64,000 nucleotides of DNA from Betaproteobacteria bacterium (lineage in GTDB: Bacteria > Pseudomonadota > Gammaproteobacteria > Burkholderiales > SG8-39): NCBI GenBank assembly GCA_016195915.1, contig JACPYS010000018.1, positions 62,001 through 126,000 on the forward strand, in the 5' to 3' direction. The notes under the pieces are model-generated. The model ran no database searches and was not told the origin of the DNA. It worked only from the letters and a program-made list of their open reading frames with translations. Made by a program: the position numbers and the translations under genes. Of the stretch, positions 43,177 to 55,738 are shown one piece after another. Numbering within the stretch: the first letter of the stretch is position 1; each line of letters opens with the position of its first letter.

Positions 43177-44888
43177 CCCGTACCGAGTTGCTTGCGCAGG
43201 TGGGGCACGGCCTCGGCCAACGGCACGTCGAGAGGCTTGGCGTCGCGCCGGCCCTTGTACTCGATCGTTCCGGCGGCCAGTCCCCGTTCCGAGAGCACCA
43301 GCCGGTGCGGCACGCCGATCAGGTCCATATCCGCGAACAGCACACCGGGCCGCTCGTCGCGATCATCCATCAGTACGTCGAATCCGGCGGCAGCGAGTTC
43401 CGCGTACAGGCGGTCGGCCGCGCCGCGCACCGCGTCGCTCTTGCGGTAACCGATCGGCACCAGGCAAACCTCGAACGGTGCGATCGACGCCGGAAACAGG
43501 ATGCCCCGCGCGTCATGGCCCTGTTCGATGGCGGCGCCGACGATGCGCGTGATGCCGATGCCGTAACAGCCCATCTCCATCGGCCGGGTCGCGCTTTTTT
43601 CGTCGAGGAACACGGCCTTGAGCGCAGCGGAATACTTCGTGCGCAGCTGGAAGATATGGCCGACCTCGATGCCGCGGCAGATTTCGAGGACACCCGTGCC
43701 GTCGGGGCTCGGATCGCCGGCGACCACGTCGCGTATGTCGGCCACCTGCACGGATTCCGGCAGATCGCGGCCCCAGTTCACGCCCGTGATGTGAAACCCT
43801 TCCTCATTCGCGCCGCAGACGAAGTCGCTCATCAGCGCGACCGTTCGGTCGGCCACCACGCGCACATCGCCGCGCGCGCCGACAGGGCCGACATAGCCGG
43901 GCTGGCAGCCGAGGTGGCGCACGATTTCCGCTTCGGTGGCGAAGCGAAACGGATCCAGGCCCTCGAGCTTCGAGGCCTTGATCTCGTTCAGCGTATGATC
44001 GCCGCGCAGCAACAGCAGGTGGAACGCCTCGTCATGCATCACCGCAATGGCCTTCACCGTGCGTGCAAGGGGCAGGCGCAGAAATTCGGCCACGTCTTCG
44101 CAACGCGTCTTTCCCGGCGTTGCCACCTTGATCATCGCCTCGAGTGGCGCGGCGCGCGGCGCCATGGGCGCGAGCGCTTCGGCGAGCTCCACGTTGGCCG
44201 CGTAGTCCGACGCGGCGCAGAACGCGATCACGTCCTCGCCGGAGTCGGCGAGGACATGGAATTCGTGCGAACCGGTGCCGCCGATTGCCCCCGTATCGGC
44301 CGCAACTGCGCGAAAGCGCAGGCCCAGTCGCGTAAAAATGCGCGTATAGGTGTGGTGCATGTTGCGGTACTCGCGTTCGAGGTCGTCGAGGTCGGCGTGG
44401 AACGAGTAACCGTCCTTCATCACGAATTCGCGGCCGCGCATGACGCCGAAGCGCGGGCGGCGTTCATCGCGGAACTTCGTCTGGATCTGGTACAGGTGCA
44501 GCGGCAGCTGCCGGTAGCTCTTCACCTCGGCGCGCGCAAGTTCCGTAACGACTTCTTCGGACGTCGGCTGAAGCACGAAATCGCGCTGGTGACGGTCTTT
44601 GAAGCGCAGCAGTTCGGGCCCATAGGACTGCCAGCGTTTCGATTCCTGCCAGAGTTCCGCCGGCTGAACCACCGGCATGGAAAGCTCGAGCGCGCCGGCA
44701 AGGTCCATCTCCTCGCGCACGATCGCCTCGACCTTGCGAACGATGCGCAGGCCGAGCGGCATCCAGGTGTAGATGCCCGCAGCCAGCCGCCGGATGAGCC
44801 CGGCGCGCAACATCAGCTTGTGACTGAGGACTTCGGCCTCGGCCGGTGCTTCCTTTTGCGTCGAGATGAAGTATCGGGAGGCGCGCAT
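43173..44888 (-). CDS. proS: Proline-tRNA ligase
   Basis: This 571-residue class II aminoacyl-tRNA synthetase has motif 1 and 2 regions ([46 protein letters not shown]), the YbaK-like editing insertion (about residues 225-385), motif 3 ([12 protein letters not shown]) and the anticodon-binding domain ([25 protein letters not shown]). It attaches proline to tRNA-Pro; a cognate tRNA-Pro(CGG) lies at 51784. Divergent from rppH, with 102 bases between starts. Confidence 0.96.
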   Translation of the reverse strand: MRASRYFISTQKEAPAEAEVLSHKLMLRAGLIRRLAAGIYTWMPLGLRIVRKVEAIVREEMDLAGALELSMPVVQPAELWQESKRWQSYGPELLRFKDRHQRDFVLQPTSEEVVTELARAEVKSYRQLPLHLYQIQTKFRDERRPRFGVMRGREFVMKDGYSFHADLDDLEREYRNMHHTYTRIFTRLGLRFRAVAADTGAIGGTGSHEFHVLADSGEDVIAFCAASDYAANVELAEALAPMAPRAAPLEAMIKVATPGKTRCEDVAEFLRLPLARTVKAIAVMHDEAFHLLLLRGDHTLNEIKASKLEGLDPFRFATEAEIVRHLGCQPGYVGPVGARGDVRVVADRTVALMSDFVCGANEEGFHITGVNWGRDLPESVQVADIRDVVAGDPSPDGTGVLEICRGIEVGHIFQLRTKYSAALKAVFLDEKSATRPMEMGCYGIGITRIVGAAIEQGHDARGILFPASIAPFEVCLVPIGYRKSDAVRGAADRLYAELAAAGFDVLMDDRDERPGVLFADMDLIGVPHRLVLSERGLAAGTIEYKGRRDAKPLDVPLAEAVPHLRKQLGTG

Positions 44889-44990
44889 GCCGAGAGAGGC
44901 GGAATCGCGGGACCGCTAGCTCCCGCTTTTTTTTGCCGCGGTAATGTGGAAAAATGCTGCTCGGGAATTGTAACTTACGGCGGTGTCGCG

Positions 44991-45506
44991 ATGCTGGACA
45001 AAGATGGATACCGTCCCAACGTGGGCATCATCCTCACCAACGGGCGCGACGAGGTATTCTGGGGCAAGCGAATCAACCAGCACGCGTGGCAGTTTCCGCA
45101 GGGCGGCATCAAGCACGGCGAGACGCCCGAGCAGGCCATGTACCGCGAGCTGGAGGAGGAGGTCGGATTGCAGCCTCCGCATGTGCGCATTCTCGGGCGC
45201 ACGCGCCAATGGCTGCGCTACGAAGTGCCGGATCGTTGGGTGCGGCGCGACTGGCGCGGCACCTACCGTGGCCAGAAGCAGATATGGTTTCTGCTGCGGC
45301 TGGTGGGGCGCGACTGCGACGTGAGCCTCCGCGCCGGCGACAAGCCCGAGTTCGACGCCTGGCGCTGGAACGAATACTGGGTGCCGCTCGAGGCCGTGAT
45401 CGAGTTCAAGCGCGCGGTCTACGGCCAGGCGCTCACCGAGCTGCACCGCTATCTCGCGATCGACCAGCGCCATCAGCGGCGTCGCGACGAGGTGTTGCCG
45501 CGCTGA
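44991..45506 (+). CDS. rppH: RNA pyrophosphohydrolase (Nudix)
   Basis: This 171-residue Nudix hydrolase removes pyrophosphate from the 5' ends of mRNA to start decay. The Nudix box is complete: [20 protein letters not shown] followed by VGL. The [17 protein letters not shown] start and W(Q)FPQGG motif are typical of RppH/NudH. The ATG at 44991 is used. Confidence 0.95.
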   Translation: MLDKDGYRPNVGIILTNGRDEVFWGKRINQHAWQFPQGGIKHGETPEQAMYRELEEEVGLQPPHVRILGRTRQWLRYEVPDRWVRRDWRGTYRGQKQIWFLLRLVGRDCDVSLRAGDKPEFDAWRWNEYWVPLEAVIEFKRAVYGQALTELHRYLAIDQRHQRRRDEVLPR

Positions 45507-45574
45507 GCGCGCTGGTTGATCGGAGCGACTGGCGCGGCTATATTTCAGCACCGCCTCGTCTGAGGGAGGGTTCC

Positions 45575-46165
45575 ATGGACAGAACATTTACCGCGCTGCC
45601 GATTCGCGAGCTCGGTCCCGGCGCCGGGTTCCGGCGCCCGCTGCAGGCGCTGGCTGCTCGCGTTGCCTCCGGCTCACCGGCGCTCGAGGTCATGACCGAC
45701 CTGACGCGCGCGAGCCCGGCCACGATTCGCCCGCAGGCGCCGGTCGACGCGGCCAATCAGTTCATGATCGCACGAGGCGTGCGGCTGCTGCTGGTCGCGG
45801 ACGACCGCGAAACGGTGCTCGGTGTGATTTCGGCCGCCGACATCCTCGGCGAAAAACCCGTCCAGGCGGCGACCGAACGGGGATTGAGGCGCGCCGAGCT
45901 CACGGTGGGAGACATCATGACCTCTGCCGAGCGCCTCGAGGTGCTCGCGTTTGCCGACTTGGAGGGCGCGCGCGTAGGTCATATCGTCGAAACGCTCAGG
46001 CGCTGTGGCCGGCAGCACGCCCTGGTGGTCGATTCCGACGGCGGGCGCCTCATGGTGCGCGGGATTTTTTCGCTGTCGCAGATTGCGCGCCAGCTCGGGC
46101 TGCCGTTGCACACCAGCGAGGTGGCGCGGACCTTCGCCGAGATCGAGGCCGCGCTGGCACGCTGA
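45575..46165 (+). CDS. CBS-domain protein
   Basis: This 196-residue protein contains two CBS motifs (about residues 40-95 and 108-175): VMTDLTRASPATIRPQAPVDAANQFMI and VGDIMTSAERLEVLAFADLEGARVGHIV, each with the (L/V)LVVDDD or RGIFSL ending. CBS pairs bind adenine nucleotides. The target is not evident from context. The ATG has a strong GAGGGAGGG site 5-13 nt upstream. Confidence 0.8.
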   Translation: MDRTFTALPIRELGPGAGFRRPLQALAARVASGSPALEVMTDLTRASPATIRPQAPVDAANQFMIARGVRLLLVADDRETVLGVISAADILGEKPVQAATERGLRRAELTVGDIMTSAERLEVLAFADLEGARVGHIVETLRRCGRQHALVVDSDGGRLMVRGIFSLSQIARQLGLPLHTSEVARTFAEIEAALAR

Positions 46166-46186
46166 TGACACGCTGGTAAATAGGGT

Positions 46187-46245
46187 CAATCGATTGGAAC
46201 GATTGCAATAATCGATTTGATCAATCGAGCGCCTCGCCGTATCGT
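46187..46245 (+). promoter_or_regulatory. Promoter and clustered CAATCG/CGATTG operator before rubrerythrin
   Basis: The palindrome CAATCGATTG (46187-46196), CGATTG (46200-46205), AATCGATT (46210-46217) and CAATCG (46222-46227) form a cluster of inverted half-sites. A sigma-70-like promoter overlaps it: TTGATC (46217-46222), a 17-base spacer and TATCGT (46240-46245). This looks like an operator controlling the rubrerythrin operon; the regulator is unknown. Confidence 0.5.
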
Positions 46246-46283
46246 GTTCCGGCACAACCGTGCTATTCGACAAGGAGATCTGC

Positions 46284-46703
46284 GTGCAACTCAAAGGCAG
46301 CAAGACCCACGGCAATCTGAAGGCGGCATTTGCCGGCGAATCGCAGGCCAACCGGCGCTACCTGTATTTCGCGGCGAAGGCGGACGTCGAGGGCCAAAAC
46401 GACGTCTCGGCGCTGTTTCGCTCGACTGCGGAGGGCGAGACCGGGCACGCGCACGGGCACCTGGAGTACCTGGAAGCCTGCGGAGATCCGGCCACGGACC
46501 TGCCGATCGGCAACACGCGCGCCAACCTGAAGGCCTCGGTCGCGGGCGAGACACACGAGTACACCGACATGTACCCGGGGATGGCGAAGCAGGCGAGGGA
46601 AGAGAACTTCGCCGAGATCGCCGACTGGTTCGAAACGCTCGCCAAGGCCGAGCGCAGCCACGCCAACCGCTTCCAGAAGGCGCTCGACCAGCTCGTCGAC
46701 TGA
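46284..46703 (+). CDS. Rubrerythrin (erythrin domain only)
   Basis: This 139-residue di-iron protein reduces hydrogen peroxide in the cytoplasm. Ligand motifs are [43 protein letters not shown] and [10 protein letters not shown]. It lacks the C-terminal rubredoxin domain. The GTG at 46284 is preferred because AAGGAGA lies 5 nt upstream and the protein then begins [13 protein letters not shown], as in homologues. It is followed 3 nt later by DUF3501. Confidence 0.93.
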   Translation: MQLKGSKTHGNLKAAFAGESQANRRYLYFAAKADVEGQNDVSALFRSTAEGETGHAHGHLEYLEACGDPATDLPIGNTRANLKASVAGETHEYTDMYPGMAKQAREENFAEIADWFETLAKAERSHANRFQKALDQLVD

Positions 46704-46706
46704 CTT

Positions 46707-47291
46707 ATGCCGCAGATTGCGCCACACAGCCTGCTTTCGCTGGAAGCCTACGCGCGGCAGCGGCGCGATATCCGCGCGCGCGTCATCGAGCACAAGAAGC
46801 GGCGAACGGTGCGCCTGGGCGGGCACCTTACGCTGATCTTCGAAGACGAGCTCACGATCCGCTATCAGGTGCAGGAGATGCTACGCATCGAGCGAATATT
46901 CGAGGAAGACGGAATCCGCGGCGAGCTCGATGCATACAATCCGCTCATTCCGGACGGCGGAAATTTCAAGGCGACGATGATGATCGAGTACCCGGATGCC
47001 GAGGAGCGGCGGGTGATGCTCGGGAAGCTCAAAGGGATCGAGGACCGTGTCTGGGTGAAAGCCGCGGGCTGCAAACCGGTCTACGCCATCGCCGATGAAG
47101 ATCTCGAGCGTGAAAACGACGGCAAGACTTCGGCCGTGCACTTTCTGCGCTTCGAGCTCGACGCTGAGACGCGCGCATCGCTCAAGCACGGAGCGAATCT
47201 GGCCATCGGAGTGGACCATGCCTTCTTCACGCATGAGATCCATGCGCTCGATGCCGCGGTGCGCGACACGCTTGTCGCAGATCTCGCCTGA
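46707..47291 (+). CDS. DUF3501-family protein
   Basis: This 194-residue protein matches the DUF3501 pattern ([69 protein letters not shown]). The family usually sits next to rubrerythrin and a GlpC-like iron-sulfur protein, suggesting a role in peroxide stress. No such iron-sulfur protein is present between them here. Function unknown. Confidence 0.82.
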   Translation: MPQIAPHSLLSLEAYARQRRDIRARVIEHKKRRTVRLGGHLTLIFEDELTIRYQVQEMLRIERIFEEDGIRGELDAYNPLIPDGGNFKATMMIEYPDAEERRVMLGKLKGIEDRVWVKAAGCKPVYAIADEDLERENDGKTSAVHFLRFELDAETRASLKHGANLAIGVDHAFFTHEIHALDAAVRDTLVADLA

Positions 47292-47325
47292 AGGCGGCGT
47301 TTCCCGTTCCCGGCTGGCGCGGGCA

Positions 47326-47838
47326 ATGGCGTTGGCTTTGGCGCTCACGGCTTTGTCGACGCACGCGCAGTTGATCAAGCCCGATTACGAGCAGATCATG
47401 AAGGAGCGGGACTGGCAGGAGATCGGAATCAAACTGCCCGCGTTTCCGCAGGCCGACCGGCTGCTCGAGTTTTACGTCAGCGCCACGACGACGTTTCGAT
47501 TCTTCATCGACCCGCTGACACTTGCGGCTGGAGATGACGGCGTGATCCGCTACGTCCTGGTTGCCCGCAGTTCCTCGGGGGTTGAGAACGTCTGGTTCGA
47601 GGGCATACGCTGCAAGTCCGGTGAATTCAAGCAGTATGCCACCGGACGCAGCGACGGCAGCTGGGTGGCGCGGCGCGGGGCGCCGTGGATTGCCATCGAT
47701 CCGAAGACCATGAACCGGCAGCACCAGGCGCTGCGGCGCGAGTTCTTCTGTCCGAACAACGACCCCATCACAAGCGCCGCGGAGGGTATCGACGCGTTGC
47801 GCCGCGGCGGCCATCCGAACGCGAAGGGCGCGCGCTAG
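47326..47838 (+). CDS. CNP1-like family exported protein
   Basis: This 170-residue protein has an N-terminal signal-like segment (MALALALTALSTHAQ) and the CNP1-like pattern (DYEQIMKERDWQEIGIKLPAFPQ; FFIDPLTLAAGDDGVIRYVLVARS). It is found mainly in betaproteobacteria with unknown function. The start is uncertain: an in-frame TTG at 47272 would give a longer signal peptide (SRSRLARAMALALAL). Confidence 0.75.
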   Translation: MALALALTALSTHAQLIKPDYEQIMKERDWQEIGIKLPAFPQADRLLEFYVSATTTFRFFIDPLTLAAGDDGVIRYVLVARSSSGVENVWFEGIRCKSGEFKQYATGRSDGSWVARRGAPWIAIDPKTMNRQHQALRREFFCPNNDPITSAAEGIDALRRGGHPNAKGAR

Positions 47839-47851
47839 AGCACGGGGTACC

Positions 47852-47869
47852 GGGGAACCTCGGTTCCCC
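47852..47869. terminator. Hairpin between convergent CNP1-like gene and proB
   Basis: GGGGAAC pairs with GTTCCCC around a CTCG tetraloop, in the 45-base gap between convergent genes. No T-run is present on either side, so termination is plausible but not certain. Confidence 0.45.
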
Positions 47870-47883
47870 TGTAGCTAGAGCCG

Positions 47884-50361
<2,478 letters not shown>

Positions 50362-50366
50362 GGCCG

Positions 50367-50678
50367 TTATCCCACGATGTCGTCGATGCGCACTTCGGTA
50401 TAGGACTGCCGGTGCCCTTGGGTGCGGCGATACCCCTTGCGGCGGTGCATCTTGAATACCACCACCTTGTCCCCGCGACCATGCTCGAGCACGGTACCCT
50501 TTACGCTGACTCCGTCCACATAGGGAGCGCCTACGCGCAGGTTTCCCCCTTCGCCCACCGCGAGCACCTGGCTGAAGGAAACCGCTTCCCCGACGGCGGC
50601 GGGCAAATGCTCGACCCTGAGTTTTTCGCCGGAACTGACCCGGTACTGCTTGCCACCGGCGTGAATGACCGCGTACAT
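50367..50678 (-). CDS. rplU: 50S ribosomal protein L21
   Basis: The 103-residue protein begins [20 protein letters not shown] and has the later motif [19 protein letters not shown], the L21 signature. First gene of the rplU-rpmA-(obgE-proB) run. Its upstream gap (50679-50799) is shared with the divergent ispB. Confidence 0.97.
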   Translation of the reverse strand: MYAVIHAGGKQYRVSSGEKLRVEHLPAAVGEAVSFSQVLAVGEGGNLRVGAPYVDGVSVKGTVLEHGRGDKVVVFKMHRRKGYRRTQGHRQSYTEVRIDDIVG

Positions 50679-50799
50679 GACGTACCCCGCTGCTCGAAAG
50701 AACCCTTAAGTCTAACGGACACTGGGCATCTTCGTCAAAGGATTGTGATAAGCTTCGCGCCCCGCCAAGGCCGCAGCCGCGCCTGCGCAATTTCGCCAC

Positions 50800-51768
50800 G
50801 TGTCCCCGCCCCCGATCCTCGCGTCGCTTGCCGATGACATGCAGCGCGTCGATGCGCTGATTCGGTCCAGTCTCGCATCCGACGTGGCGCTCATCCGCCA
50901 GGTCGCCGAATACATCATCGCCGGCGGCGGCAAGCGGCTGCGTCCGGCAGTGCTATTGGCGGCAGCAGAGGCCGCCGGCGGCGGCGGAGAGGCGCGCTAC
51001 ACGCTCGCGGTGGTGGTCGAGTTCATCCATACCGCGACGCTGCTGCACGACGACGTGGTGGACGAGTCGCGGCTACGCCGCGGCCGCGAGACCGCGAATG
51101 CCGCGTTTGGCAATGCGACCAGTGTACTGGTCGGGGATTTCCTCTACTCGCGCGCATTTCAGATGATGGTGGGTGTCGACAGCATGCGCGTGATGCAGGT
51201 GCTGGCCGACGCCACCAATACGATTGCCGAAGGCGAGGTGATGCAACTGCTCAACAGCCGTAACCCGGACCTCGACGAGGCAGGCTATTTGGAGGTCATC
51301 CGCCGCAAGACGGCGAAGCTGTTCGAGGCGGCCGGGCGGCTGGGGGGTATTCTCGGCGGCGCAGGTGCGCAGGTCGAGCAAGGGCTGGCCGAATACGGCA
51401 TGCAGCTCGGAATTGCGTTCCAGCTGATCGATGACATGCTCGATTACTCGGGCGACGAGGGCAGAATCGGAAAGCAGCTGGGAGACGATCTCGCGGAGGG
51501 AAAGCCCACCCTGCCGCTGATATACACCATGCGCGCGGGAAGCAAACAGGATGCCGAACTGATCCGTGCAGCGATCATGCATGGCGGCCGCGAACAGTTC
51601 GGGAATGTGCTGCAGGCAATCCGCCGTTGCGGCGCGCTCGAATACGCCCGCGACGCGGCGCAGCGCGCGGCCGACGCGGCGCAACAGGCGCTTGCGCCTC
51701 TGGCGCATTCAAAGCACAAGCAAACTCTGCTAGAATTCGCAGCCTTTTCCGTGACGCGCGGTTACTGA
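50800..51768 (+). CDS. ispB: Octaprenyl diphosphate synthase (polyprenyl synthetase)
   Basis: This 322-residue trans-prenyltransferase makes the side chain of ubiquinone. The first aspartate-rich motif is [15 protein letters not shown] and the second is [11 protein letters not shown]. The GKRLRP substrate motif is near residue 47. The start used is a GTG at 50800. Divergent from rplU, the conserved arrangement in proteobacteria. Confidence 0.93.
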   Translation: MSPPPILASLADDMQRVDALIRSSLASDVALIRQVAEYIIAGGGKRLRPAVLLAAAEAAGGGGEARYTLAVVVEFIHTATLLHDDVVDESRLRRGRETANAAFGNATSVLVGDFLYSRAFQMMVGVDSMRVMQVLADATNTIAEGEVMQLLNSRNPDLDEAGYLEVIRRKTAKLFEAAGRLGGILGGAGAQVEQGLAEYGMQLGIAFQLIDDMLDYSGDEGRIGKQLGDDLAEGKPTLPLIYTMRAGSKQDAELIRAAIMHGGREQFGNVLQAIRRCGALEYARDAAQRAADAAQQALAPLAHSKHKQTLLEFAAFSVTRGY

Positions 51769-51783
51769 GCGGCGCGGCGCGTT

Positions 51784-51860
51784 CGGGGTGTAGCTCAGCC
51801 TGGTAGAGTACTGCGTTCGGGACGCAGGTGTCGGAGGTTCAAATCCTCTCACCCCGACCA
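51784..51860 (+). tRNA. tRNA-Pro(CGG)
   Basis: This 77-base cloverleaf has the acceptor stem CGGGGTG/CACCCCG, D-arm GCTC...GAGTA, anticodon arm CTGCG-TTCGGGA-CGCAG with anticodon CGG (reads CCG), T-arm GGAGG-TTCAAAT-CCTCT, and an encoded CCA end. Confidence 0.97.
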
Positions 51861-51905
51861 TGACCCTTTTTTCCCCCGTTTCCCGCGCCGCGCGGCGCCC
51901 GCGCC

Positions 51906-52130
51906 ATGCTTAAGTGGCTGGTCCTTGCCGTTGTGGTGATCGCGGCACTCTGGCTGTTGCGGCGCTCCTCGCCGGTTCGCCGCGATGGCTCCAGCGCTGG
52001 CGGTGCAGGCGACGACGCTCTGGTGGCTTGTGCGCACTGCGCGGTACTCCTGCCGCGCGCCGAGGCACTCGAGCGCGACGGGCGCCTCTACTGTTGCGAC
52101 GAACATCGCCGACTCGGTCAGGCGGGTTAG
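51906..52130 (+). CDS. PP0621-family small membrane-anchored protein
   Basis: This 74-residue protein has an N-terminal helix (LKWLVLAVVVIAALWLL) and a cysteine pair CAHC plus CC near the C-terminus (YCCDEHRRLGQ), likely a metal or zinc ribbon site. It starts directly upstream of pilS, as homologues do. Function unknown. Confidence 0.75.
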   Translation: MLKWLVLAVVVIAALWLLRRSSPVRRDGSSAGGAGDDALVACAHCAVLLPRAEALERDGRLYCCDEHRRLGQAG

Positions 52131-52133
52131 CCG

Positions 52134-53762
52134 ATGGTGCGCGCGTCCGACCCCGTACTGCCGGGCAGCAGCTATGCGCCGCTGTTTGCGCGCGGGCCGC
52201 AGATACCCGAGGCGTTCTGGGTATCGCTGCGGTATTTCAACCTGTACCGGATCGTGGTGGCGGCGATGTTTTTCATTACCACCGCACTCTATGGCGACTC
52301 GTTCACGCTGGGGTCGCACCGCCTTGACGTGTTTCGCGCCGCGAGCGCGGCCTATCTGCTGCTGGGCGTGGCGCTGCACGCGGTGGTGCGCAACTTCCGG
52401 GACCTGTTCAATCTTCAACTCAGCGTGCATGTTGGATTGGATATCGCTGCGCTCACGCTGCTGATGAACGCGAGCGGCGGGCTGCGCAGCGGCCTCGGCG
52501 TGATGCTGCTCATCGCGCTTACGGCGGCCGCGCTGGTGGCGCCGCGCCGCCTTACCTACCTGTATGCCGCGCTGGCGGCGATCGCACTGCTGATCGAGCA
52601 GAGTTACTGGGTGCTGGCGTTCGATTTTCCCGAAGCGAGCTACCTCCAGCCGGGATTGCTCGCGATCGGCTGCTTCGTCACGGCCGGGGTGACCGGGCAA
52701 CTTGCGCAACGCATGGCGGCCAACGAGACCCTCGCGCAACAGCGCGGCCGGGAGCTCGAGATGCAGATGCGCGTCAACCGGCTGGTGCTCGAGGACATGC
52801 ACGACGGCGTGCTGGTGCTCGATCGTGGCGGCCGAGTGGTCCAATCCAATCCGCAGGCCGCTCGCCTGCTCGGCGCGGAATCCCTCCAAGGCGTCGAATT
52901 GGACCGGCTTCTGCGAGGCTTCGGACGACACTGGTCGCAGTGGCAGGCCAACCGGGGCGGGCGGGGCGCGTCGCCGGAGGTGTTCGAGGCCGCGGCGCGC
53001 GGAAAGGACCTGCGCCTCAGGCTGCTCGACGCGGGTCCGAGCGAGGGGTACGCGGTGGCGTTCGTCGAGGACACCACGCGACTGCGAGAGCAGGCGCAGC
53101 AGCTGAAGCTCGCAGCGCTCGGGCGCCTGACGGCCAACATCGCCCACGAGATCCGCAATCCGCTGTCGGCGATCAGCCACGCCGCGGAACTGCTGAGCGA
53201 GGAAGGGCGCGATACCGATCGCACCCGGCTCACGCGCATCATCGGCGACAACACGCGGCGACTCGAACGTCTGGTCTCCGATGTGCTGCAGCTCAACCGG
53301 CGCGACCGGATCAACGCCGAGCGTGTGAACCTCAACCGCACCGTGGTGGAGTTCGTCGAGGACTATGCGCGAAACGAATCGGTCCCGATCGGGCGCTTCG
53401 CGCTGGAATGCGACGGGGCTTGGCATGTGAGTTTCGACCGCGGCCACCTGCACCAGGTTCTGTGGAATCTGGTGCGCAATGCCACGGGCCACGCCTCGCA
53501 CAGGCCGGGCAGCATCCGGCTGGAGCTGAAGGCCTACGGCAATCAAGTAGAATTGAGCATCGCCGATGACGGCCCCGGCGTGGCGAAGACGCACCAGGCG
53601 CAGTTGTTCGAGCCCTTCTTCACCACCTCCAGCAGCGGAACCGGCCTCGGCCTGTATCTTGCGCGCGAGCTGTGCGCCGCGAATCGCGCGAGTCTGGAGT
53701 ACGTCGACGACATGCAGGGCGCTCATTTCAGGATCGTCTGCGAAGAGGCGGGGGCCGCATGA
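52134..53762 (+). CDS. pilS: Sensor histidine kinase PilS
   Basis: This 542-residue membrane kinase controls type IV pili. About six N-terminal helices (residues 20-185), a PAS-like sensor (VLVLDRGGRVVQSNPQAARL), the phospho-acceptor box (NIAHEIRNPLSAISHAAELL) and the ATPase domain (LWNLVRNATGH; IADDGPGVAKTH; SSSGTGLGLYLARE) are all present. Its stop overlaps the pilR ATG. Confidence 0.93.
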   Translation: MVRASDPVLPGSSYAPLFARGPQIPEAFWVSLRYFNLYRIVVAAMFFITTALYGDSFTLGSHRLDVFRAASAAYLLLGVALHAVVRNFRDLFNLQLSVHVGLDIAALTLLMNASGGLRSGLGVMLLIALTAAALVAPRRLTYLYAALAAIALLIEQSYWVLAFDFPEASYLQPGLLAIGCFVTAGVTGQLAQRMAANETLAQQRGRELEMQMRVNRLVLEDMHDGVLVLDRGGRVVQSNPQAARLLGAESLQGVELDRLLRGFGRHWSQWQANRGGRGASPEVFEAAARGKDLRLRLLDAGPSEGYAVAFVEDTTRLREQAQQLKLAALGRLTANIAHEIRNPLSAISHAAELLSEEGRDTDRTRLTRIIGDNTRRLERLVSDVLQLNRRDRINAERVNLNRTVVEFVEDYARNESVPIGRFALECDGAWHVSFDRGHLHQVLWNLVRNATGHASHRPGSIRLELKAYGNQVELSIADDGPGVAKTHQAQLFEPFFTTSSSGTGLGLYLARELCAANRASLEYVDDMQGAHFRIVCEEAGAA

Positions 53763-55135
53763 AGCCGATGGAGCGCCGCGGCCAGTTGAGCGAGCGCCGC
53801 GTGCTGGTGGTGGACGACGAGCCCGACATCCGCGAGTTGCTCGAGTTGACGCTGCTCAAGATGGGCGTCGGCGTGACGGCGGTCGGGAACATCGGCGCGG
53901 CGCGCGATGCGCTTGCCGCGGAACGCTTCAACCTGTGCCTCACCGACATGCGCCTGCCCGACGGCGAGGGCCTCGACCTGGTGCGCCACATCGCGGGAAT
54001 GGGCCGCGACCTTCCGGTGGCGGTGATTACGGCGTTTGGCAGCACCGAGAACGCCGTGGCCGCACTCAAGGCCGGCGCGTTCGATTATGTCTCGAAGCCC
54101 GTCGGGCTGGAGCAGTTGCGCACCCTGATCCGTTCGGCGCTCGCGCTGCCCGACCAGGTAGACGTGACTACGCAGACACGGCACCTGCTCGGTGAGAGCA
54201 CGCCGCTGAAGCAGGTGCGCGAGCTGGTCGGCAAGCTGGCACGCACCCAGGCGCCCGTCTACGTCTCCGGAGAGTCAGGCAGCGGCAAGGAACTCGCGGC
54301 GCGCCTGATCCACGAGCTGGGATCCCGCTGCGGCGGTCCGTTCATGCCGGTCAACTGCGGGGCCATTCCGGATGCCCTGATGGAGAGCGAATTCTTCGGC
54401 TACCGCAAGGGCGCGTTCACCGGGGCGGACAAGGATCGTGACGGGTTCTTCCAGGCCGCTGCGGGCGGTACCCTGTTTCTCGACGAGGTGGGCGACCTGC
54501 CGCTTGCGATGCAGGTGAAGCTGCTGCGCGCGATCCAGGAAAAGCGCGTGCGCAAGCTTGGCGCGACACAGGAGGAGCCGATCGACGTACGCATCGTTTC
54601 CGCCACGCATGAAGATCTCGCCGCATTGGTCGAATCCGGGCGTTTCCGCCAGGATCTGTTCTACCGCCTCAACGTGATCGAACTTCGCATGCCGGCGTTG
54701 CGTGAGTGCCGCGAGGACATTCCGGTGATCGCGGCGAGCATACTGCGCCGGATCTCCGCCCAGCAGGGACTGCCATCCAATGCGATTGCCCCCGAGGCGC
54801 TCGAGGCGCTGTCGCGCTACGATTTCCCCGGCAACGTGCGCGAACTGGAAAATATTCTCGAGCGCGCGCTCGCGCTCTCGGCAAACGGCCAGATCGAGAC
54901 CGACGGACTGCAACTCGCCCCGCTGGCAGGGCAGACCGACGCGGGAGACGCGACTCTCCAGGGCGAAATGGCGCTGCCCGAGTACCTGGACGGGATCGAG
55001 CGCGAGGCGATCATGTCGGCGCTCGAAAAGACCGGATTCAACCGCACGGCGGCCGCCCGGCAGCTGGGCGTGACGTTCCGTTCCCTGCGCTATCGCATGC
55101 AGCGGCTCGGCATTCGCGAGCCTGACTCCGCTTGA
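53759..55135 (+). CDS. pilR: Sigma-54-dependent response regulator PilR
   Basis: This 458-residue regulator has a receiver domain (LVVDDEPDIRELL; phospho-Asp in LTDMRLP), a AAA+ sigma-54 activation domain (GESGSGKELAARLIHE, GAFTGA loop as KGAFTGADKD, GGTLFLDEVGDLP) and a C-terminal Fis-type helix-turn-helix (RTAAARQLGVTFRSLRYRMQ). It activates pilin transcription with RpoN. Confidence 0.94.
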   Translation: MKPMERRGQLSERRVLVVDDEPDIRELLELTLLKMGVGVTAVGNIGAARDALAAERFNLCLTDMRLPDGEGLDLVRHIAGMGRDLPVAVITAFGSTENAVAALKAGAFDYVSKPVGLEQLRTLIRSALALPDQVDVTTQTRHLLGESTPLKQVRELVGKLARTQAPVYVSGESGSGKELAARLIHELGSRCGGPFMPVNCGAIPDALMESEFFGYRKGAFTGADKDRDGFFQAAAGGTLFLDEVGDLPLAMQVKLLRAIQEKRVRKLGATQEEPIDVRIVSATHEDLAALVESGRFRQDLFYRLNVIELRMPALRECREDIPVIAASILRRISAQQGLPSNAIAPEALEALSRYDFPGNVRELENILERALALSANGQIETDGLQLAPLAGQTDAGDATLQGEMALPEYLDGIEREAIMSALEKTGFNRTAAARQLGVTFRSLRYRMQRLGIREPDSA

Positions 55136-55671
55136 AGCTCGGCCGGGACGGCTGGATCGAGGGCGCGCGCCGGGTCGAATCGCCCAACCTGGACGAACGT
55201 CCCGAGGGCGCGGGCATCAATCTGCTGCTGGTGCATTCGATCAGCCTTCCGCCGGGTGATTTTGGCGGGGACGCGATCGAGGCGCTTTTCACCAACCGCC
55301 TCGAGTGCGACGCCCACCGGTATTTCGGGCAGTTGCGCGACCTGCGCGTGTCGGCCCATTTCCTCGTCCGCCGCACCGGGGAAGTCGTGCAATTCGTCGC
55401 CACCGGGATGCGGGCATGGCACGCCGGCGCTTCACGATGGCGCGCGCGCGAGCGATGCAACGACTGCTCGATCGGCGTGGAACTGGAGGGAACCGACGAC
55501 ACGCCGTTCGCAGACGCGCAGTACCTTTCCCTCGTCGCGCTGACCAGCGCACTGCGCGCGCGCCTGCCCCTCGCCGATGTCGCTGCGCACAGCGACGTGT
55601 CGCCCGCGCGCAAGAGCGACCCCGGAGTCCACTTCGACTGGCTGCGTTTTCTCGCCGCGCTCTGCGCTTGA
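55132..55671 (+). CDS. ampD: N-acetyl-anhydromuramyl-L-alanine amidase AmpD
   Basis: This 179-residue zinc amidase recycles peptidoglycan. Zinc and catalytic residues are in INLLLVHSISLPPGDFGG, MRAWHAGASRW, and VAAHSDVSPARKSDPG. The TTG start at 55132 overlaps the pilR stop by four bases; no better start exists in the reading frame. The pilSR-ampD-nrdAB order is typical of betaproteobacteria. Confidence 0.92.
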   Translation: MKLGRDGWIEGARRVESPNLDERPEGAGINLLLVHSISLPPGDFGGDAIEALFTNRLECDAHRYFGQLRDLRVSAHFLVRRTGEVVQFVATGMRAWHAGASRWRARERCNDCSIGVELEGTDDTPFADAQYLSLVALTSALRARLPLADVAAHSDVSPARKSDPGVHFDWLRFLAALCA

Positions 55672-55738
55672 GCGCGCGCCGCAGCCGTTTTTTGCCTCCG
55701 CATGTCGCAGCGCGTCAATCTTGACTTGCAAAAAAATC

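Noticed and set aside
42924-45506. 860-codon plus-strand frame ending in the Nudix protein
   Set aside because: Only the last 171 codons (from 44991) form RppH; the upstream part is antisense to proS and the SLT gene.
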